A stretch of 64,000 bases of DNA from Lachnospiraceae bacterium (GCA_017544835.1 JAFYDI010000114.1:16401-80400), one strand, 5' to 3'. Positions 16,117 to 25,392 are shown, counted from the first letter of the stretch. Notes: generated by a model from the sequence alone, not told the origin. Numbers and translations are program-made.

Positions 16117-18129
16117 TTATGACTTGAAGAACTTAATCTCTTCATTGAGCTTCTCTGCAACGCCCTTAAGGTCGTCAGCGGCGCCTGCAAGGGTAGTAAC
16201 GGTAGCGGAAAGCTCTTCCATGGAAGCACCGGTCTCTTCCGAGGATGCTGCGTTCTCTTCGGAGATAGCTGAGAGGGCGCTCATGGTGTCGATAACAACG
16301 TCCTTAGAGGACTTACAGGTTTCGGCACCCTTGGAGATAAGCTCTACGCCTTCTACGGTGCTTTCGATATCGCCAAGCATACCGTTAACGGCTTCAAGAG
16401 TCTCACCGAGAGCAACCTGCTGAGTGTTGTTGCCTTCTTTAACGTCTGCGGCTGCGGATACGGCTGCCTGAGACTGGTTAAGAAGTCTTTCCATTTCAAC
16501 TCTTATTTCATCGGCCATCATCTTGGAATCGTCGGCAAGCTTACCGATTTCTTCAGCAACTACTGCGAATCCGCGACCTGCTTCACCTGCTCTTGCAGCT
16601 TCGATGGAAGCGTTAAGAGATAACAGGTTAGTCTGTGTAGCAATAGAGGTAATTCCCTCGACCTTTTCATTGATGCTGTTAACAGCGGCCTCGGTATCAG
16701 CGATGGTCTTGGAGATTTCATCAATCTTGGCAGTCATTTCATGCGAAGAATCCTGTAATGATGAAAGTGACTTGCTGGAAATTTCCGATGCTTTCTTCAT
16801 CTTGCCCGCAAGCTCCGAAAGTGACTCAGCGGAGTGTTCTACATCGCCTACAGCCTCGCTGATGTAACCTACGTTAACGGTAGCATCCTGAATTTCTTCG
16901 GCCTGCTGGGTAGCGCCGGTAGCGATTTCCTGAACTGCGTTGGATACATCCTCGGCGGTTTGCGATATCTGATTGGCCATGTCGGAAAGATTGTCTGAGG
17001 ACTTGCCCACATTGGTTGCCGACGCTTTAATATTGGCAACAATCTCACCAAGCTTCTCGATAACCGAGTTCATAGCGCGGGAGATGGAACCGAACTCATC
17101 CTTTCTCCCACTGTAACCTTCAACTGCGCTGAAGCGTCCGTCCGAAAGAGCGGAGAGAGAGGTGTTAACTGCCTGAATAGGATTGATAAAGCTTCTTGCC
17201 ATAATTACGGAAATTACAACCGCTACAGCCAAAAGAACAACACCAACCGCAATAACAATCATTGCGGCCTGTCTTGCTGCGGACATGACGGTCTTTTCGC
17301 TTACAACCGTACATACCACGTAATTGGAAACGGGTTCTTTAACATAGGAAAGATATGCTACTTCGCCGTTACCGATGTCGCCCAAGTAGAAGCCTTCGTC
17401 CTTGCCTGATGTGAAGAACTCGGCTTTGTCTCTCATTTCTTCTTCGCGACCGCCGTCACCGCCGATAGAATACTGTGAGTGAGCGGCTACCTGACCGTTT
17501 CTGTCTACTAAGAATGCGTGATCGGCTTCTTTGGCAAGCATATCGTGGAAACCTTCAAGGTCGTAGTTACGATGCACGATACCAAGAATCTTGTCGCCGT
17601 CTTTAATGGGAGTCGAGCAGGTTATAATGCGTCGACCTGTTGTCTTGCTGACATTTATGCATGATACAAAATCTTCACCCTTGATGGCTGCCTGGAAATA
17701 GTCTCTCTCGGCAACGCTTACAAAATCTCCTTTACCTCTTGCAATCTGCATACCGGTGGTGTCGGTAATCGAAGTGTTTTCTCCGTCTCCAAGCACCTCA
17801 TCGCAACCTGCAAGTGTATTCTGCACCGCATCATAAGGAATGCCGCCTTCGCCCTTTACGAAATTAAGAATCGTCGGGTTAACGGCAAGTGTCTTGATGA
17901 TAGTCATATTGGTGTTGATAATTGAAGCAAATCTGTCTTCAATATACCAAGCCTGCCATTCCTGCGAATCCTGCGCGTCTTTAAGCGCCTTATTAGTGGA
18001 AGTAATGTAACTTACAACAATTGCGACAATAAGCGGAATTGCCGTGACAAGTACCATGATGACAATAAGTTTTGTTTTGATACTGTCTTTTAAACTGATT
18101 TTCTGGGTATTTTCTGAATTACCGGCCAT
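16117..18129 (-). CDS. Methyl-accepting chemotaxis protein with extracellular Cache domain
   Basis: A 670-residue chemoreceptor. TM1 at about 20-44 and TM2 at about 300-325 flank a double-Cache sensor ([47 protein letters not shown]). A HAMP linker follows, then the signalling rod, whose tip is [33 protein letters not shown]. It binds CheW/CheA; Cache domains of this type usually bind amino acids or small acids, but the ligand cannot be read here. AGGAGG precedes the start. No other chemotaxis gene is in the window, and I found no clear sigma-D promoter in the 214-nt gap upstream. Confidence 0.95.
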   Translation of the reverse strand: MAGNSENTQKISLKDSIKTKLIVIMVLVTAIPLIVAIVVSYITSTNKALKDAQDSQEWQAWYIEDRFASIINTNMTIIKTLAVNPTILNFVKGEGGIPYDAVQNTLAGCDEVLGDGENTSITDTTGMQIARGKGDFVSVAERDYFQAAIKGEDFVSCINVSKTTGRRIITCSTPIKDGDKILGIVHRNYDLEGFHDMLAKEADHAFLVDRNGQVAAHSQYSIGGDGGREEEMRDKAEFFTSGKDEGFYLGDIGNGEVAYLSYVKEPVSNYVVCTVVSEKTVMSAARQAAMIVIAVGVVLLAVAVVISVIMARSFINPIQAVNTSLSALSDGRFSAVEGYSGRKDEFGSISRAMNSVIEKLGEIVANIKASATNVGKSSDNLSDMANQISQTAEDVSNAVQEIATGATQQAEEIQDATVNVGYISEAVGDVEHSAESLSELAGKMKKASEISSKSLSSLQDSSHEMTAKIDEISKTIADTEAAVNSINEKVEGITSIATQTNLLSLNASIEAARAGEAGRGFAVVAEEIGKLADDSKMMADEIRVEMERLLNQSQAAVSAAADVKEGNNTQQVALGETLEAVNGMLGDIESTVEGVELISKGAETCKSSKDVVIDTMSALSAISEENAASSEETGASMEELSATVTTLAGAADDLKGVAEKLNEEIKFFKS

Positions 18130-18343
18130 ATATCTCCTCCTCTGAAGAGTATGCTTTTACCTAAGTCCGCGATACATATATCATAATTGTCTCCTATTAA
18201 CAGAAAGAAAAAGAAATTGCCACACATTTGCGTGGTTTTGTGATATTCTGATGTAAATAAACAGTGAAAAGAATAATTGTCCGGGGCGAAGCAATATATA
18301 AAGCACAAATTGACAGAGATATCTGTATAAGAGAAAAGAAAAT

Positions 18344-19273
18344 ATGCTTGAAAAGATTATCAGAAACTATACAGAGGATGATATTGTGTCCGTAAGCCCT
18401 GTCGGCGAGGGGCATATTAACGATACTTATCTGGTGGTAACGCCGGCTTCGAGGTTTATATGCCAGCGCATTAAGATCGGAATGGATATAGGGAAGCTTG
18501 AACATAATTTTAAACTCTATTCGGAGGCGCTTAAGGCTGCGGGGATGTGCTTCCCCGATTGGTTAAAGAACCGTGACGGTAAGTATTATGTGACAGATGA
18601 AAACGGTGGCTGTTGGCGTATGTATCCGTTTATAGAGGGGGATATACTGAGTGCGCCGTTGACCGGTGAGAATCGTTATGCTTGCGGGCAGGGGCTTGCG
18701 ACGATGCATAAGATTCTCGGCACGATTCAAGGAGAACTTCAGGCGGTTTACCCGGGGCTTAACGATTTAAGCCATTATTATGACGAATACTTGAGGACGA
18801 TAAACGGAGCCGGCCCGGCAAAAGAAAATCGTGACGCAGCTATTGAAGCAACCATCGAGGGTAAGATAGCGGACATGCTTGCGGTTACTTTAGAGGAGAT
18901 GGCGCCGGTGCATGCGGATGCGAAGCTTTCAAACATTCTTTTTAGAGACGGTAAGGTTATCGGATTTATCGATATGGATACGGTGATGCAGGGCGCTCCG
19001 ACAGAGGATGTGGCAGATTGCATACGCTCGTGTTGCGTAAGAGACGGGCATTTAGATAAAGAGTCGGCGGAGGCGGTTGCGGACGGATACGAAAGTGTTG
19101 CCGGCAATAAGTTCACGAGGAAAGAACTTAAGCGTGCATTTGACAAGATATGCTTTACGCTGGCTTTAAGGTACTATACCGATACGATATCCGGCGGCGG
19201 ACATTTTAGAGAACATTACCCGGGCGACCGTTTGGACAAGGCGCGAAGCCTCATTAAGACGACGTGGGATTAA
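18344..19273 (+). CDS. APH-fold kinase resembling N-acetylhexosamine 1-kinase
   Basis: A 309-residue aminoglycoside-phosphotransferase-fold kinase. The N-lobe glycine loop is VGEGHINDTYLV. The catalytic loop is VHADAKLSNILF (Brenner-type HxDxxxxN) and the metal-binding motif is IDMDTVMQG, close to the HNDTKxxN and IDLDTVMPG seen in NahK, the kinase that makes HexNAc-1-phosphate from mucin or milk-glycan sugars. This makes sugar phosphorylation more likely than antibiotic resistance, but the substrate is an inference; choline or homoserine kinase-like roles are not excluded. The ribosome binding site is poor. It is followed by a SIMPL protein 18 nt on. Confidence 0.7.
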   Translation: MLEKIIRNYTEDDIVSVSPVGEGHINDTYLVVTPASRFICQRIKIGMDIGKLEHNFKLYSEALKAAGMCFPDWLKNRDGKYYVTDENGGCWRMYPFIEGDILSAPLTGENRYACGQGLATMHKILGTIQGELQAVYPGLNDLSHYYDEYLRTINGAGPAKENRDAAIEATIEGKIADMLAVTLEEMAPVHADAKLSNILFRDGKVIGFIDMDTVMQGAPTEDVADCIRSCCVRDGHLDKESAEAVADGYESVAGNKFTRKELKRAFDKICFTLALRYYTDTISGGGHFREHYPGDRLDKARSLIKTTWD

Positions 19274-19291
19274 TAAATAGGGAGGTTACTT

Positions 19292-19957
19292 ATGGACAGA
19301 ACTATCAAGGTTACAGGTAAGGGCAAGATTTCGGTGGCACCCGACATGATAAGACTTCTTATCACGCAGACCAAGACCGAGAAAACATACGAAAAGGCGG
19401 TTAAAGCCTCCGCCGAGCAAAAGAAAGTCATCACCGACGCATTTTTGCAGCTTGGCTTTAAGAAGGAGGATTTAAAGACACTTTCTTTTGACGTGGAAGC
19501 CAGGTATGAAGGATACGAAGCCAAGGATAAGTCCTGGAAGCAAAGACTTGTGGGCTACAGATTTAAACACAGAATGAAACTTGAGTTCCCCAAAGACAAC
19601 GAACTTCTCGGCAAGGCTCTCGGTACCATGGCGACCATCAAGGGCGAGCCCGAGTTCTCGATTCAATATTTTGTCAAGGACAAAGAAGCTGTTAAGAACA
19701 AGCTCCTTGCGGGCGCAGTTAAAGACTCCAAGGAGAAAGCGAGCGCCCTTACCAAGGCAGCAGGCGTGAAGCTCGGAGAGATAGTGCACATAAACTATTC
19801 CTGGGACGAGGTAGATATCTCGGTAACACCCGTAGCTCCCATGATGCTTAAATCAGTTGAGAGAGGCATATGTAACTCCGTTTCCGTAGACCTTGACATT
19901 GAGGCCGCCGACATAGACGTTGAAGATACCGTGACGGTTATCTGGGAAATTAAATAG
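19292..19957 (+). CDS. SIMPL-domain (DUF541) protein, cytoplasmic
   Basis: A 221-residue SIMPL/DUF541 protein (starts TIKVTGKGKISVAPDMIRL, ends with IEAADIDVEDTVTVIWEIK). Relatives form oligomeric rings and are often periplasmic or exported; this one has no signal peptide and should be cytosolic. GGGAGG precedes the ATG. It is probably cotranscribed with the kinase gene 18 nt upstream. The function of the family is poorly defined. Confidence 0.88.
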   Translation: MDRTIKVTGKGKISVAPDMIRLLITQTKTEKTYEKAVKASAEQKKVITDAFLQLGFKKEDLKTLSFDVEARYEGYEAKDKSWKQRLVGYRFKHRMKLEFPKDNELLGKALGTMATIKGEPEFSIQYFVKDKEAVKNKLLAGAVKDSKEKASALTKAAGVKLGEIVHINYSWDEVDISVTPVAPMMLKSVERGICNSVSVDLDIEAADIDVEDTVTVIWEIK

Positions 19958-20032
19958 AAGTGTCGACTCTACCAAGCGTAGGTACCGCCCCCGTGAGACA
20001 GGCATTACAATCGTAGCATGGAGGAATTGATT

Positions 20033-20704
20033 ATGAACCAATATGTTACAGGAGCAGTGATCAGGGCACTGCGGGAAAAGAATAAGCTTACTCAGTATGA
20101 GCTTGCAGACAGGCTTGGAGTAAGCGATAAAACCATATCCAAGTGGGAGACCGGCAAGGGCTATCCCGATATTACGCTTTTAGAACCGATAGCGGATGCT
20201 TTCAGAGTGTCGGTGACGGAACTTATATCGGGTAACACCGTTACTAATGCCAACGTTTCTGCCAATATGATGCGTTCCAAATTCTATGTATGTCCGGTAT
20301 GCGGCAACGTGATACACAGCATGGGTGAGGCGGTTATTACCTGCCACGGAATAGCTCTCACACCGCTTGAGGAGGAACAAAGCGACGAGCGGCATATGAT
20401 ACTCATCGAGCGAATCGAAGACGAGTACTATGTAAGAATTGAGCATTCCATGACCAAGGAACACTATATTTCCTTTATTGCGGCGGCAGGATCAGACAGT
20501 GTGCAGATGGTGAAGCTATACCCTGAGGGAAGCGCAGCGGCAAGATTTAAGATAAGCGGTGTTAAGAAGATATTATTCTTTTGCAACCGCGACGGATTGT
20601 TTTCGCAGGATATGGTGAAGGGCATCGATGACAGAGACCGAAGCCACGACGATACAGAAGAGAGGCTGGCACTTGAAGAAACCGCAAAGAGACTGTTTGG
20701 GTAA
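20033..20704 (+). CDS. XRE regulator fused to a desulfoferrodoxin-like domain
   Basis: A 223-residue protein. Residues 5-65 are a Cro/C1 helix-turn-helix (LTQYELADRLGVSDKTISKWE). Residues 82-215 resemble desulfoferrodoxin/superoxide reductase: a CPVCGN knuckle, then EDEYYVRIEHSMTKEHYISFI, VKLYPEGSAAARF and FFCNRDGLF. In superoxide reductase the iron is bound by four His and one Cys; here the two EHxMxxxHY-type His and the Cys are kept, but the last His is Asp (CNRDG). It may be an oxidative-stress or iron sensor. The start is 20033 because GGAGG overlaps the earlier ATG at 20018. Confidence 0.85.
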   Translation: MNQYVTGAVIRALREKNKLTQYELADRLGVSDKTISKWETGKGYPDITLLEPIADAFRVSVTELISGNTVTNANVSANMMRSKFYVCPVCGNVIHSMGEAVITCHGIALTPLEEEQSDERHMILIERIEDEYYVRIEHSMTKEHYISFIAAAGSDSVQMVKLYPEGSAAARFKISGVKKILFFCNRDGLFSQDMVKGIDDRDRSHDDTEERLALEETAKRLFG

Positions 20705-20710
20705 AAGAAA

Positions 20711-20744
20711 ACGGGTTCATCCCACAAGGATGAGCCCGTAAATT
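20711..20744. terminator. Intrinsic terminator between XRE-desulfoferrodoxin and queuine genes
   Basis: A 12-bp stem with one G-U pair (ACGGGTTCATCC with GGATGAGCCCGT) has a short loop and A/T-rich flanks on both sides, so it can serve both converging genes. Confidence 0.78.
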
Positions 20745-20786
20745 TGTGTAGCGACGAGCCATGCGGCTGCCGACAATCCGATGATT

Positions 20787-21530
20787 TTATATATCATGAC
20801 CGACGTTATGACTATTACTGTCGTCCCACTCATCGAAGATGTCTACGCGGGGATTGGCCATGAGCTCCCGATAGAATTCACTATCATAGAAAGCTTTAAT
20901 TCCTTCCGAGTCGCGCTGAGGGCCGTCCGGTACGGAGGTGTAGATGCTTAAGTTAATGCGCTTAAAATGCTTAAGGCCGATTTCGATATCCGTCTTAAGC
21001 TGCTTAACGGTCTGACCTTCCATGCCATACATGATATTGATCCACTGAAAGTACCCGGAAAGATCCTCAGGACTTACATGAGGGATGCCTTTGTGAAGGA
21101 TGTCCTCGCGGATATGTTCGTCAAAGGTCTCGACACCGCAACGAAACATCACATCAATACCGCGCTGTCTGAAGAAATCAATGTAATACTCATTACTGTT
21201 TCTGAAGATGTAGTGCCCTTCAAGGATAACCGTCTTAATGCTTTTAGCCTCGCAGGTCTCCCTTATATAGTTCATGGTGGTAAAAGGAAGCTCCGTATAA
21301 GAAGCCGAACAGGTCACATCGAGGCAGGACACTCCAATTTCTACGCCTTTTACTTCTGCAAGAACCTTTTTGTTGACAGTATCGGCAGCAAGTACGGTTG
21401 AAGCCTTGTCATCCTGATAATCGCAGAAAGCACACTTGCCCCAGGAACAGCCGAGGGATACAAGAAGTACGTTCTCTCTTGGCAGGGAGGATTTATTGTC
21501 AAACTGGTATCTTACCAAATCGTGAATCAT
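20787..21530 (-). CDS. queL: Radical SAM protein with non-canonical CX4CX2C motif, queuine lyase (QueL)-like
   Basis: A 247-residue radical SAM-like protein. The cluster cysteines are C28, C33 and C36 (CSWGKCAFC), spaced CX4CX2C instead of CX3CX2C. The family known from Clostridioides difficile queuine salvage (QueL, which converts queuine to preQ1 or 7-deazaguanine for re-use) has a non-canonical radical SAM site and is encoded beside a YhhQ-type transporter. Here the gene overlaps such a transporter by 4 nt (ATGA), and the operon leader carries a preQ1-like riboswitch. Context and size fit QueL well; identity is inferred, not proven. The QueK nucleosidase is not in this window. Confidence 0.75.
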   Translation of the reverse strand: MIHDLVRYQFDNKSSLPRENVLLVSLGCSWGKCAFCDYQDDKASTVLAADTVNKKVLAEVKGVEIGVSCLDVTCSASYTELPFTTMNYIRETCEAKSIKTVILEGHYIFRNSNEYYIDFFRQRGIDVMFRCGVETFDEHIREDILHKGIPHVSPEDLSGYFQWINIMYGMEGQTVKQLKTDIEIGLKHFKRINLSIYTSVPDGPQRDSEGIKAFYDSEFYRELMANPRVDIFDEWDDSNSHNVGHDI

Positions 21531-22267
21531 GCGGCTACCTCTGTGGTTTCTTTGACGGTGTCAGATTCGGAGGCATCGTCTTCTTTTTCCAATAAAATGC
21601 CTGTGCGCTTATATTTCTTGGCAATGTACAAAAAAGGTGTGTCACAGCAGGCAATTACCATCTCTATAAGCGAACCCGCAACCGCAATCTGTAAACAGTA
21701 TAAAAGCGGGAAAGTACCGATGAATGCAAGAATGGAGAAAGCAAAGTTCTCAAGGCAGTTACATACGATGGTGGAAATGTTGTTACGAAACCACATGTGT
21801 CTGCCGCCGGTCTTTTCTTTAATCTTCTGATACAAAAGAACATCGCACCAGTTGGAGAGCACGAACATAAGACCCGAAGCCGCGGTGATACGAACGGACA
21901 TGGCGAAGATACTCTTCATGCCCGCATCGACGGTATCATAAGCATTGGGAACAAAATGCTGTGTAAACTGCGCGATGATAATGTATGCCACCAAAGCGGC
22001 AGCGGCAATCTTAACAGCGTTTCTGCTGGCCTTGTCGCTGTATTTCTCATTAAGGATATCGGTTGCAAGATAAGTGGAAGCAAACATTACGTTGCCAAGC
22101 GCGGTGGAGATACCCGCAATATCAACCTGTTTGGAAACCTGAATATTGGCAAAAACAACCGCAATGGCCATCCAGGTATAAAGCCCCCACTTGCCAAAGA
22201 GCTTATCCATGATAAGTACGCCGGAAAAGCATACGATTAACTCAAAAATGCCCAAAAATAAATTCAT
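21527..22267 (-). CDS. yhhQ: Queuosine-precursor transporter, YhhQ/VUT family
   Basis: A 246-residue membrane protein with about seven helices. Family marks are the STYLATDILNEKYSDKASRNAVKIAA block, where the charged 'DILNEKYG'-type motif is diagnostic, and WCDVLLYQKIKEKTGGRHMWFRNNIST. Members import preQ0, preQ1 or queuine. The gene is first in a two-gene operon with the QueL-like radical SAM protein (4-nt overlap) and stands behind a preQ1-type riboswitch and terminator (22323-22426), so it is probably shut off when preQ1 is plentiful. The C-terminal 25 residues are acidic and Ser/Thr-rich. Confidence 0.93.
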   Translation of the reverse strand: MNLFLGIFELIVCFSGVLIMDKLFGKWGLYTWMAIAVVFANIQVSKQVDIAGISTALGNVMFASTYLATDILNEKYSDKASRNAVKIAAAALVAYIIIAQFTQHFVPNAYDTVDAGMKSIFAMSVRITAASGLMFVLSNWCDVLLYQKIKEKTGGRHMWFRNNISTIVCNCLENFAFSILAFIGTFPLLYCLQIAVAGSLIEMVIACCDTPFLYIAKKYKRTGILLEKEDDASESDTVKETTEVAA

Positions 22268-22322
22268 TGAATCTAACCTCTTTCTGATAATTGCTCAGAG
22301 CGGGTCGGATACAATGAATCAT

Positions 22323-22357
22323 AAAAAGAAAAAGCTCTGCGGGTAATTACGCAGAGC
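22323..22357 (-). terminator. Attenuator terminator in the queuine-salvage leader
   Basis: On the minus strand, GCTCTGCG and CGCAGAGC form an 8-bp stem followed by TTTTTCTTTTT. It lies between the preQ1-like aptamer and the transporter start, the usual position of a riboswitch-controlled terminator. Confidence 0.88.
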
Positions 22358-22383
22358 GACAGAATACACGGTAATCCAATCAG

Positions 22384-22426
22384 CCCTGGTTTTATTTAAC
22401 GACAGGATGGTGCAAACGAACTGTCG
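22384..22426 (-). promoter_or_regulatory. preQ1-I-type riboswitch aptamer
   Basis: On the minus strand: a 6-bp stem CGACAG/CTGTCG enclosing TTCGTTTGCACCATC, then the A-rich tail TTAAATAAAACCAGGG. The order UUC, a 4-nt block, then CACC and an A-rich tail follows the preQ1-I consensus. The loop GUUU can pair with AAAC of the tail to give the H-type pseudoknot. A terminator and two queuine-salvage genes follow. It is not a perfect consensus match, so the call rests on layout plus context. Confidence 0.7.
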
Positions 22427-22500
22427 ATATAAATTAATTGATATATGTAAAGCACGTTGGTATAGTACACTTTTTAAAGTGAGGTGTCAATAGTAAAAAG

Positions 22501-22537
22501 AAAACTCTCGTTACCCGGTCGGGAAGCGAGAGTTTTT
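22501..22537. terminator. Terminator of the MgtC gene
   Basis: AAAACTCTCG pairs with CGAGAGTTTT with an inner CCCG/CGGG extension, and A and T runs lie on the two sides, so it works in both directions. It lies 25 nt past the mgtC-like stop. Confidence 0.87.
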
Positions 22538-22561
22538 AATGCAATAAATGAGGGATAAGGC

Positions 22562-23236
22562 TTACAGACCTTCCACGTAGTCCACACCCTCGATGCCGCG
22601 GATGCTTTCAAAGAGCTGTTCATGGTTTCTTTTGACCTTGGACTTAAGGACCATGATGTAGGCATGCTTGCCTTCTTCGTAAGAAGATTCGGGTTCGGTT
22701 CTTACGTCGTCGATATCAAGCCCCATCTCGCGGACCTTGCGCATGAAGTCACCAAGATTCAGAGTCTTGTTAAGCTCTACATAGATTTCCACAACCCTCG
22801 ATGTGTTACGCATCTGATTGTCCCAGCGATGCACGAGAGACAGTACAAAGAAAATGACTACGCCACAGAGAATACCGGCTTCGTATAAGCCTACACCGAT
22901 TGCAAGTCCTACGGCGGCAGCAGCCCAGAGGCCGGCAGCAGTGGTAAGACCTTTAATCTGATTACGCCTCGTAACGACGATGGTACCTGCGCCTAAGAAA
23001 CCGATACCGCTTACTACCTGAGCGCCCATTCTTACGGGGTCGCCGGTTTGAAATACCTGATTGACATATTGGTTGGTAAGCATTATGAGGCAGGAGCCTA
23101 CGCACACCAGCATATATGTGCGTAAGCCGGCGGGCCTGTTCTTAAGACCTCTTTCAAGGCCCAGGATACCGCCTAAGAGTACTGCCACGACTATGCGTAC
23201 AATTATAGCAAGATATGTAACTTCTCGTATTACCAT
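22562..23236 (-). CDS. MgtC/SapB family membrane protein
   Basis: A 224-residue protein. Four or five N-terminal helices carry the MgtC signature LGGILGLERGLKNRPAGLRT and GIGFLGAGTIVV (about residues 20-95). A C-terminal soluble ACT-like domain (about 145-224) follows. MgtC proteins are linked to Mg2+ limitation and membrane-energy homeostasis; Firmicute members are often called SapB, with unclear roles. The gene is transcribed alone. No Mg2+ riboswitch is seen in its leader. Confidence 0.9.
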   Translation of the reverse strand: MVIREVTYLAIIVRIVVAVLLGGILGLERGLKNRPAGLRTYMLVCVGSCLIMLTNQYVNQVFQTGDPVRMGAQVVSGIGFLGAGTIVVTRRNQIKGLTTAAGLWAAAAVGLAIGVGLYEAGILCGVVIFFVLSLVHRWDNQMRNTSRVVEIYVELNKTLNLGDFMRKVREMGLDIDDVRTEPESSYEEGKHAYIMVLKSKVKRNHEQLFESIRGIEGVDYVEGL

Positions 23237-23392
23237 TTGTATCCCCTCTTTCCCGTCGCGTATAACAACGGTTATGTATATACAATTATAACATATTTTT
23301 ATAAATGATTGACAGAAAGAGGAATATAGTAAGAAACTTTTAAGGAATTTATTGATTTAACCGTGAGTATAGTCCCAAAGTACAGACTGTGA

Positions 23393-23422
23393 TTGCATAA
23401 CAGGGCAGCTCGGTGTTATAAT
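23393..23422 (+). promoter_or_regulatory. Promoter upstream of the YczE-like gene
   Basis: TTGCAT (23393-23398), an 18-nt spacer and TATAAT (23417-23422), about 60 nt before the start at 23482. Nothing else was recognised in the 245-nt gap. Confidence 0.55.
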
Positions 23423-23481
23423 GTCGCGGATGCGTCCCACATGCATTAAGAGTGCAAAGAAACCGGGCCACAAGAGGATTT

Positions 23482-24177
23482 ATGAGTCACGAACGTTTGA
23501 TAAGACTGTCTCAGAACAGGACAGTCCCCGATATATTTTTGAATGCTTTTATGGCCGCAGTCGCTTTGTTTGTAAACGGCTTCGGCGTATACCTTACCAT
23601 GCACGCGGGAATTGGCGCGGCGCCCTGGGATGTGTTTAACCTCGGCCTTTCCAAAACCTTCGGAATACTCTACGGAACCGCTTCCATCGGGGTTTCCCTG
23701 ACCATTCTTTTTATTGATATAATGTTGAAAGAACCCATTGGCCTCGCAATGTTCATAGATGCGGTTGTGGTGGGCAAGTCTGTGGATTTCTTTAACTATA
23801 TTCATGTGGTTCCCGAGTGTAAGAGCCTTATTTCGAGTATAGTGGTGATGCTAATCGGACTGGTGATTATCGGTTATACCCAGTTTCTTTATATGAAAGC
23901 GTCCCTCGGCTGCGGCCCCAGAGACACGCTGCTTGTAGGTTTAAAAAGAAGACTTAAGAAGGTGCCCATCGGCCTTGTGAGCATCGGTCTTTTAAGCACC
24001 GCTACGCTGGCAGGCTTCCTTCTCGGCGGTCCTGTGGGTATCGGTACGATTATCTGCGCGCTTTGCCAGGGACCCATTATGCAGATGGCTTTCAAGAGCC
24101 TTTCTTTTGACGCAACATTAATCAAACACCAGAGCATTCCGGAGTCCATCAGGGTGATGGTGCACAAGGCTGCTTAA
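23482..24177 (+). CDS. YczE/YyaS/YitT-family membrane protein
   Basis: A 231-residue protein with five predicted helices. The family-specific stretch GIGAAPWDVFNLGLSKTFGI is near residues 40-60 and SLGCGPRDTLLVGL near 145. In Bacillus, YczE is linked to surfactin production and is otherwise uncharacterised. The start MSHERLI at 23482 has AGAGG seven bases upstream; an earlier ATG at 23452 has none. The lipoprotein gene follows after 32 nt. Confidence 0.87.
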   Translation: MSHERLIRLSQNRTVPDIFLNAFMAAVALFVNGFGVYLTMHAGIGAAPWDVFNLGLSKTFGILYGTASIGVSLTILFIDIMLKEPIGLAMFIDAVVVGKSVDFFNYIHVVPECKSLISSIVVMLIGLVIIGYTQFLYMKASLGCGPRDTLLVGLKRRLKKVPIGLVSIGLLSTATLAGFLLGGPVGIGTIICALCQGPIMQMAFKSLSFDATLIKHQSIPESIRVMVHKAA

Positions 24178-24209
24178 GGTTTCGGTAAAATAAAGGTGAG
24201 AACGGAATT

Positions 24210-25283
24210 ATGATTAAAAAGACTATCATTTGCTTTATTATGACTGCCACGGTACTCATGGCTGCCTGCAACACCGCAAGCGTATCAAGCGACAGTGCAT
24301 CGGTTACGACAAGCGTTGTGACTACAGAAACGACAACAGAAGAGAAGACCAAAGAAACCGTGAGCGATACGGAGACTTCTTCGGCATCAACCGAGACTTC
24401 GACAGAAGCATCCACCGAAACCTCCACGGAGACTTCAACAGAAACGGCAAGTGAATTCGGACCCGAAGAGGGCAAATACGACCGTACATATCTGACAGAA
24501 GAGGACGGCGTATACACATACAGACTGACCGACCGGGCTATCATTGAGAAGTATGACGAGCTATACGCGGATGCTTTTGCGGACACAATCAACTACAATG
24601 AATCCATAATGCAGGGCATGAGATATGTACCCGATTCCGGCGCGAAGGGTGAAGCGCATACACTTGTGTATCGGAAGTCTGAGAAAGAAGAATTCATAAC
24701 CGTCGGTTCTGCGTATATACAGGAATACGGCTTTGACCTTTCTAATATAGGCTATACGTATGTTGACCTGGACAGCGACGGAACCTTCGAACTTATAATG
24801 GGTGTTCTCTATAAAGAAGAGTATACTTTGAAATATGGTTCGCCACGAATAGATCACATTTTCAGAGAATACGCATTGGTTGACGGCAAGGTTGTCAAAA
24901 TCGGCGAAGGCGGAAACCGCTGGTGTCATTGGCTGGGTCACGACGGAGTAATATATGAAGACGGCGATAGCGGAGCTGCCGATTGGAGTCTGTCAAAAAT
25001 GCGTTTTTCGGCTTCAGAAGCAGCCGGTGAAGAAGATGTGGACTGGGGCTTTCTAGGATTTGAAGAGTACGAGGTTATTGGCAGTATTGATGCCGTAGGC
25101 GTACACTTCAACGGTTCCGCTGAGGGCATTTATCACAGCACAGAGATACCTGAGGATGTTATAATTGAGTATGAAGAAGTTACCAGGTTATGGGATGAAT
25201 GGGAGACAAGACAAATCTACATAGACTGGCTTAAAATGTCGGACTATATGAGAGGACATTCTTTTCCCAAAAATCTATTTTAA
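24210..25283 (+). CDS. Lipoprotein with Ser/Thr/Glu-repeat linker, function unknown
   Basis: A 357-residue secreted lipoprotein. The signal peptide ends in LMAAC, with the lipidated Cys at residue 20. Residues 22-85 are a low-complexity wall-spanning linker with repeated TSTE/STET units. The globular remainder contains YVDLDSDGTFELIMG near residue 190, a Ca2+-binding loop of the kind seen in FG-GAP and EF-hand-like repeats. I do not recognise an enzyme family. It ends before the promoter and glycine riboswitch of the next gene. Confidence 0.75.
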   Translation: MIKKTIICFIMTATVLMAACNTASVSSDSASVTTSVVTTETTTEEKTKETVSDTETSSASTETSTEASTETSTETSTETASEFGPEEGKYDRTYLTEEDGVYTYRLTDRAIIEKYDELYADAFADTINYNESIMQGMRYVPDSGAKGEAHTLVYRKSEKEEFITVGSAYIQEYGFDLSNIGYTYVDLDSDGTFELIMGVLYKEEYTLKYGSPRIDHIFREYALVDGKVVKIGEGGNRWCHWLGHDGVIYEDGDSGAADWSLSKMRFSASEAAGEEDVDWGFLGFEEYEVIGSIDAVGVHFNGSAEGIYHSTEIPEDVIIEYEEVTRLWDEWETRQIYIDWLKMSDYMRGHSFPKNLF

Positions 25284-25312
25284 GAAATTTATCAATTTAC
25301 CACAGAAAAGTG

Positions 25313-25341
25313 TTGACGTACTAAAGCAACACTGCTATAAT
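25313..25341 (+). promoter_or_regulatory. Promoter of the glycine-riboswitch symporter gene
   Basis: TTGACG (25313-25318), exactly 17 nt and a perfect TATAAT (25336-25341). Transcription should start near 25348. Confidence 0.85.
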
Positions 25342-25352
25342 CAGCCCATAAG

Positions 25353-25392
25353 ATGTCCAAAGGCGGATGTTTCTACTGCTTTTGGGCATTTT
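25353..25392 (+). promoter_or_regulatory. Leader hairpin 5' of the glycine aptamer
   Basis: ATGTCCAAA-GGC pairs with GCTTTTGGGCAT around a 14-nt loop and is followed by TTTTC. It starts within a few bases of the predicted transcription start and precedes the aptamer. It may be a 'ghost' partner of the singleton aptamer or a promoter-proximal attenuator. Confidence 0.5.

Noticed and set aside
16117..17051. Open frames on the plus strand and other frames over the chemoreceptor gene
   Set aside because: They are antisense or out-of-frame shadows of the conserved signalling domain and lack ribosome binding sites.
18344..19273. Aminoglycoside resistance gene
   Set aside because: The motifs fit NahK-like sugar kinases better, and nothing in the context suggests resistance or mobility.
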